NCBI GenBank assembly: GCA_964404445.1
Contig: CAYOJW010000003.1
Location: forward strand, 372,001-436,000
Length of the DNA stretch: 64,000 nt
Source: UBA2336 sp964404445
GTDB lineage: Bacteria; Bacteroidota; Bacteroidia; Cytophagales; Cyclobacteriaceae
Direction of reading: 5' to 3'
Shown: positions 62,368 to 64,000 of the stretch, piece after piece
Numbering within the stretch: the first letter of the stretch is position 1
How the letters are laid out: the number at the start of each line of letters is the position of its first letter
The notes under the pieces: model-generated
What the model was told of the DNA's origin: nothing
Databases searched by the model: none
Seen by the model: only the letters and a program-made list of their open reading frames with translations
Translations under genes and position numbers: made by a program

Positions 62368-63927
62368 ATGAAAAAATATATATACACAAGTATCATGGCC
62401 ATAGCGTTGGTGGCTTTTGCCGGATGCAGTGATAACATCGATCCGTTAACGGAAGAGTTGGACATCAACCGTGTACTCACACCTACTAAACTTGAAGTAG
62501 TGATACGAACCCTGACTACTGTTGATCTTTCGTGGCGTGTACGAAACGATGCTGACCGCTACGTGGTAGAGTACAGTGAAGACAGTCTTCAGTTTACTAA
62601 TATTATTCGTACCGTTGAAGTTTTACCAACAGAGCTTCCTGTACTGGAGGTTTTCGAAGGGAGTACCCGGTATTCTGCACGTGTGAAAGGGCTAAGCGCC
62701 AGCGGAAAATCTGACTCCAACTGGGGAATGATAACCTTTGTAACGGGCGATGAAAATATTTTCCTTGAAATTCAGCCGGGCGATGTAAGCTTTACCGAAG
62801 CTACCTTACGGTGGCCTGCCGGAAGCGAAGTAACACACATCACCCTCAATCCCGGTAACATTGAGCATACCATTACAACCGATGAAAAAGCAGCAGGTGT
62901 GGCATTGGTAACCGGACTTAACACCAATACACTTTATACAGCACGACTTTACAATAACACCAAACCAAAAGGATTTAAACAATTTACTACATTAAATGCT
63001 GACGGTACTGTGATTGGCCCTGCAACTGATCTTGCCGAGGCAATAGCAGCCGCGAGTTCGGGCGATGTATTGTTGTTGCTGCCGGGCGATTACACCGTGA
63101 ATGCCGGTGCAACCCTTGCGCTCAATAAATCTATTACCATTAAGGGCATGTATCCGTACGACAGACCCAACCTTAACGTGAAGTTTGAAATTTCAGGAGG
63201 AGTTGACAATATCGAAATTGCCGATGTTGAACTGGATGGCGGTGGTACACTCAACGATGTGTTCCGTTACACTACCGCAGCTCATTACGGTACGCTCAAG
63301 ATTACTGATTGTAGTATAAGCAACTATTCTCGTTCGCTGTTGGCAGGTAATGTAAATGGCCGGGTTACCTCTGTAATTATTGATAATGTAGTAGGAACAA
63401 ATATTCTTACCAGTGGAGGCGATTTTATCGACTTTAGAAATACCCATGTGTTAGACCTTAAACTAACCAACAGTACCTTTAACAACTGTTCGCCTGCCCG
63501 GGATTTTATCCGGATGGATAACACAGGTGATGATATTGACGGCAGCTATACGGCTACAGTTTTGGTAGATCAATGTACAATTATAGGTGCATCGCATCCG
63601 TCCAGCAGGTTGTTGTATATCAGGTTTAATAATCATGCTGTAACGTTTAGCAAGAATATAGTAGCCAACACAACGGGTTACTTTATTAATCATGGCGGTC
63701 AGGGTGGTTCAACCATCCATACGCCAAACTATGCCGGTAATAATTATTACGAAGCACCCTGGCTTTATCAGCCTCCGGCAAGCCCGCCAGCAAACTTTAG
63801 GTATGATCAGTCAGGTACGCACACAACATTAGATCCCGGCTTTGCCGATGCGGCTAATGGTAACTTCACCATAAGCAACCAAACATTGATTGATAATCAG
63901 ATTGGCGATCCGCGCTGGAGACCATAA
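62368..63927 (+). CDS. Surface lipoprotein with fibronectin-type and beta-helix domains (DUF4957/DUF5123-like)
   Basis: A 519-residue lipoprotein with a signal peptide ending 'ALVAFAGCSDN'. An N-terminal fibronectin-type III-like part (about residues 30-200) comes before a parallel beta-helix ('SSGDVLLLLPGDYTVNAGATL', in part 'SGDVLLLLPGDYTV', onward) resembling DUF4957, and a C-terminal DUF5123-like segment ('YEAPWL', 'LDPGFADAANGNFTISN', 'IGDPRWR'). The beta-helix is the fold of pectate lyases and polygalacturonases, but I see no clear catalytic pair, so it may bind rather than cleave pectin. The ATG at 62368 gives the proper signal; an earlier ATG at 62353 overlaps the susD stop. Probably part of the susCD operon. 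Confidence 0.85.
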   Translation: MKKYIYTSIMAIALVAFAGCSDNIDPLTEELDINRVLTPTKLEVVIRTLTTVDLSWRVRNDADRYVVEYSEDSLQFTNIIRTVEVLPTELPVLEVFEGSTRYSARVKGLSASGKSDSNWGMITFVTGDENIFLEIQPGDVSFTEATLRWPAGSEVTHITLNPGNIEHTITTDEKAAGVALVTGLNTNTLYTARLYNNTKPKGFKQFTTLNADGTVIGPATDLAEAIAAASSGDVLLLLPGDYTVNAGATLALNKSITIKGMYPYDRPNLNVKFEISGGVDNIEIADVELDGGGTLNDVFRYTTAAHYGTLKITDCSISNYSRSLLAGNVNGRVTSVIIDNVVGTNILTSGGDFIDFRNTHVLDLKLTNSTFNNCSPARDFIRMDNTGDDIDGSYTATVLVDQCTIIGASHPSSRLLYIRFNNHAVTFSKNIVANTTGYFINHGGQGGSTIHTPNYAGNNYYEAPWLYQPPASPPANFRYDQSGTHTTLDPGFADAANGNFTISNQTLIDNQIGDPRWRP

Positions 63928-63944
63928 TTTAAAACGATAACCAG

Positions 63945-63978
63945 AAAAGGTGTGCCTCAAACACACCTTTTCTTTTTA
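63945..63978 (+). terminator. Intrinsic terminator of the susCD operon
   Basis: The perfect 10-bp stem AAAAGGTGTG (63945-63954) / CACACCTTTT (63962-63971) is followed by CTTTTT. It lies 18 bases after the last stop of the pectin locus. Confidence 0.88.
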
Positions 63979-64000
63979 ATGAATTTGGATGACGAAATTA

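Overview
The window looks like a chromosomal segment of a Bacteroidota bacterium, most likely in the order Cytophagales. The evidence is a giant SprB-repeat adhesin and a second secreted protein, both with type IX secretion (T9SS) type B sorting domains and each paired with a PorP/SprF-family protein; a SusC/SusD pair; a Bat (aerotolerance) VWA/TPR pair; a ribosomal THX protein; and an almost complete absence of Shine-Dalgarno sequences before starts. No tRNA, rRNA, CRISPR array, prophage or complete insertion sequence was seen.

Layout. 1-14.2 kb: two tandem 'T9SS substrate + SprF' modules; the first substrate runs off the left edge. 14.2-19.1 kb: housekeeping genes (CCA-adding enzyme, an ECF sigma factor with a probable anti-sigma partner, FtsE, a fructose-6-phosphate aldolase-like transaldolase), with a MntA-HepT toxin-antitoxin pair lodged between ftsE and fsa. 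19.1-19.3 kb: an SRP (4.5S-type) RNA gene with its terminator. 19.6-26.5 kb: a promoter, the small ribosomal protein THX, a tryptophan leader peptide with three consecutive Trp codons, a textbook-style attenuator, then trpE-G-D-C-F-B-A, a complete set for chorismate to tryptophan. 26.6-30.4 kb: an ArsC-like reductase, an AT-rich helicase that looks acquired, and a MATE exporter. 30.5-50.9 kb: mixed core genes (2-oxoacid dehydrogenase E1 fusion, two MacB/FtsX-type permeases of which one is paired with a PadR regulator, an Omp85 protein, a SpoU methyltransferase, a queuosine precursor transporter, RNase Z, a STAS protein, PurC, a thiolase, Bat proteins) and two more small toxin-antitoxin-like pairs. 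51-64 kb: a pectin/uronate utilisation locus. On the minus strand it has kduI-kduD-lacI-uxaC-uxaB, and divergently susC-susD and a lipoprotein with a beta-helix (DUF4957/DUF5123-like).

How the genes work together. The SprF-like proteins probably help export or anchor their adjacent giant T9SS substrates. The trp genes appear to be controlled by ribosome-mediated attenuation, and the leader peptide begins two bases after the THX stop codon, so THX and trp expression are probably linked. In the pectin locus the SusC/SusD pair would import oligogalacturonides, KduI/KduD would process unsaturated uronate, UxaC/UxaB would process galacturonate, and the LacI protein probably acts at two nearly identical palindromic sites in the divergent intergenic region. 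The most noteworthy observation is the THX-trp leader/attenuator arrangement. Others are the four-unit higher-order repeat inside the SprB-like adhesin, the helicase with a decayed nuclease-like N-terminus, the two matching LacI-type operators, and several dispersed short repeats placed at stop codons.
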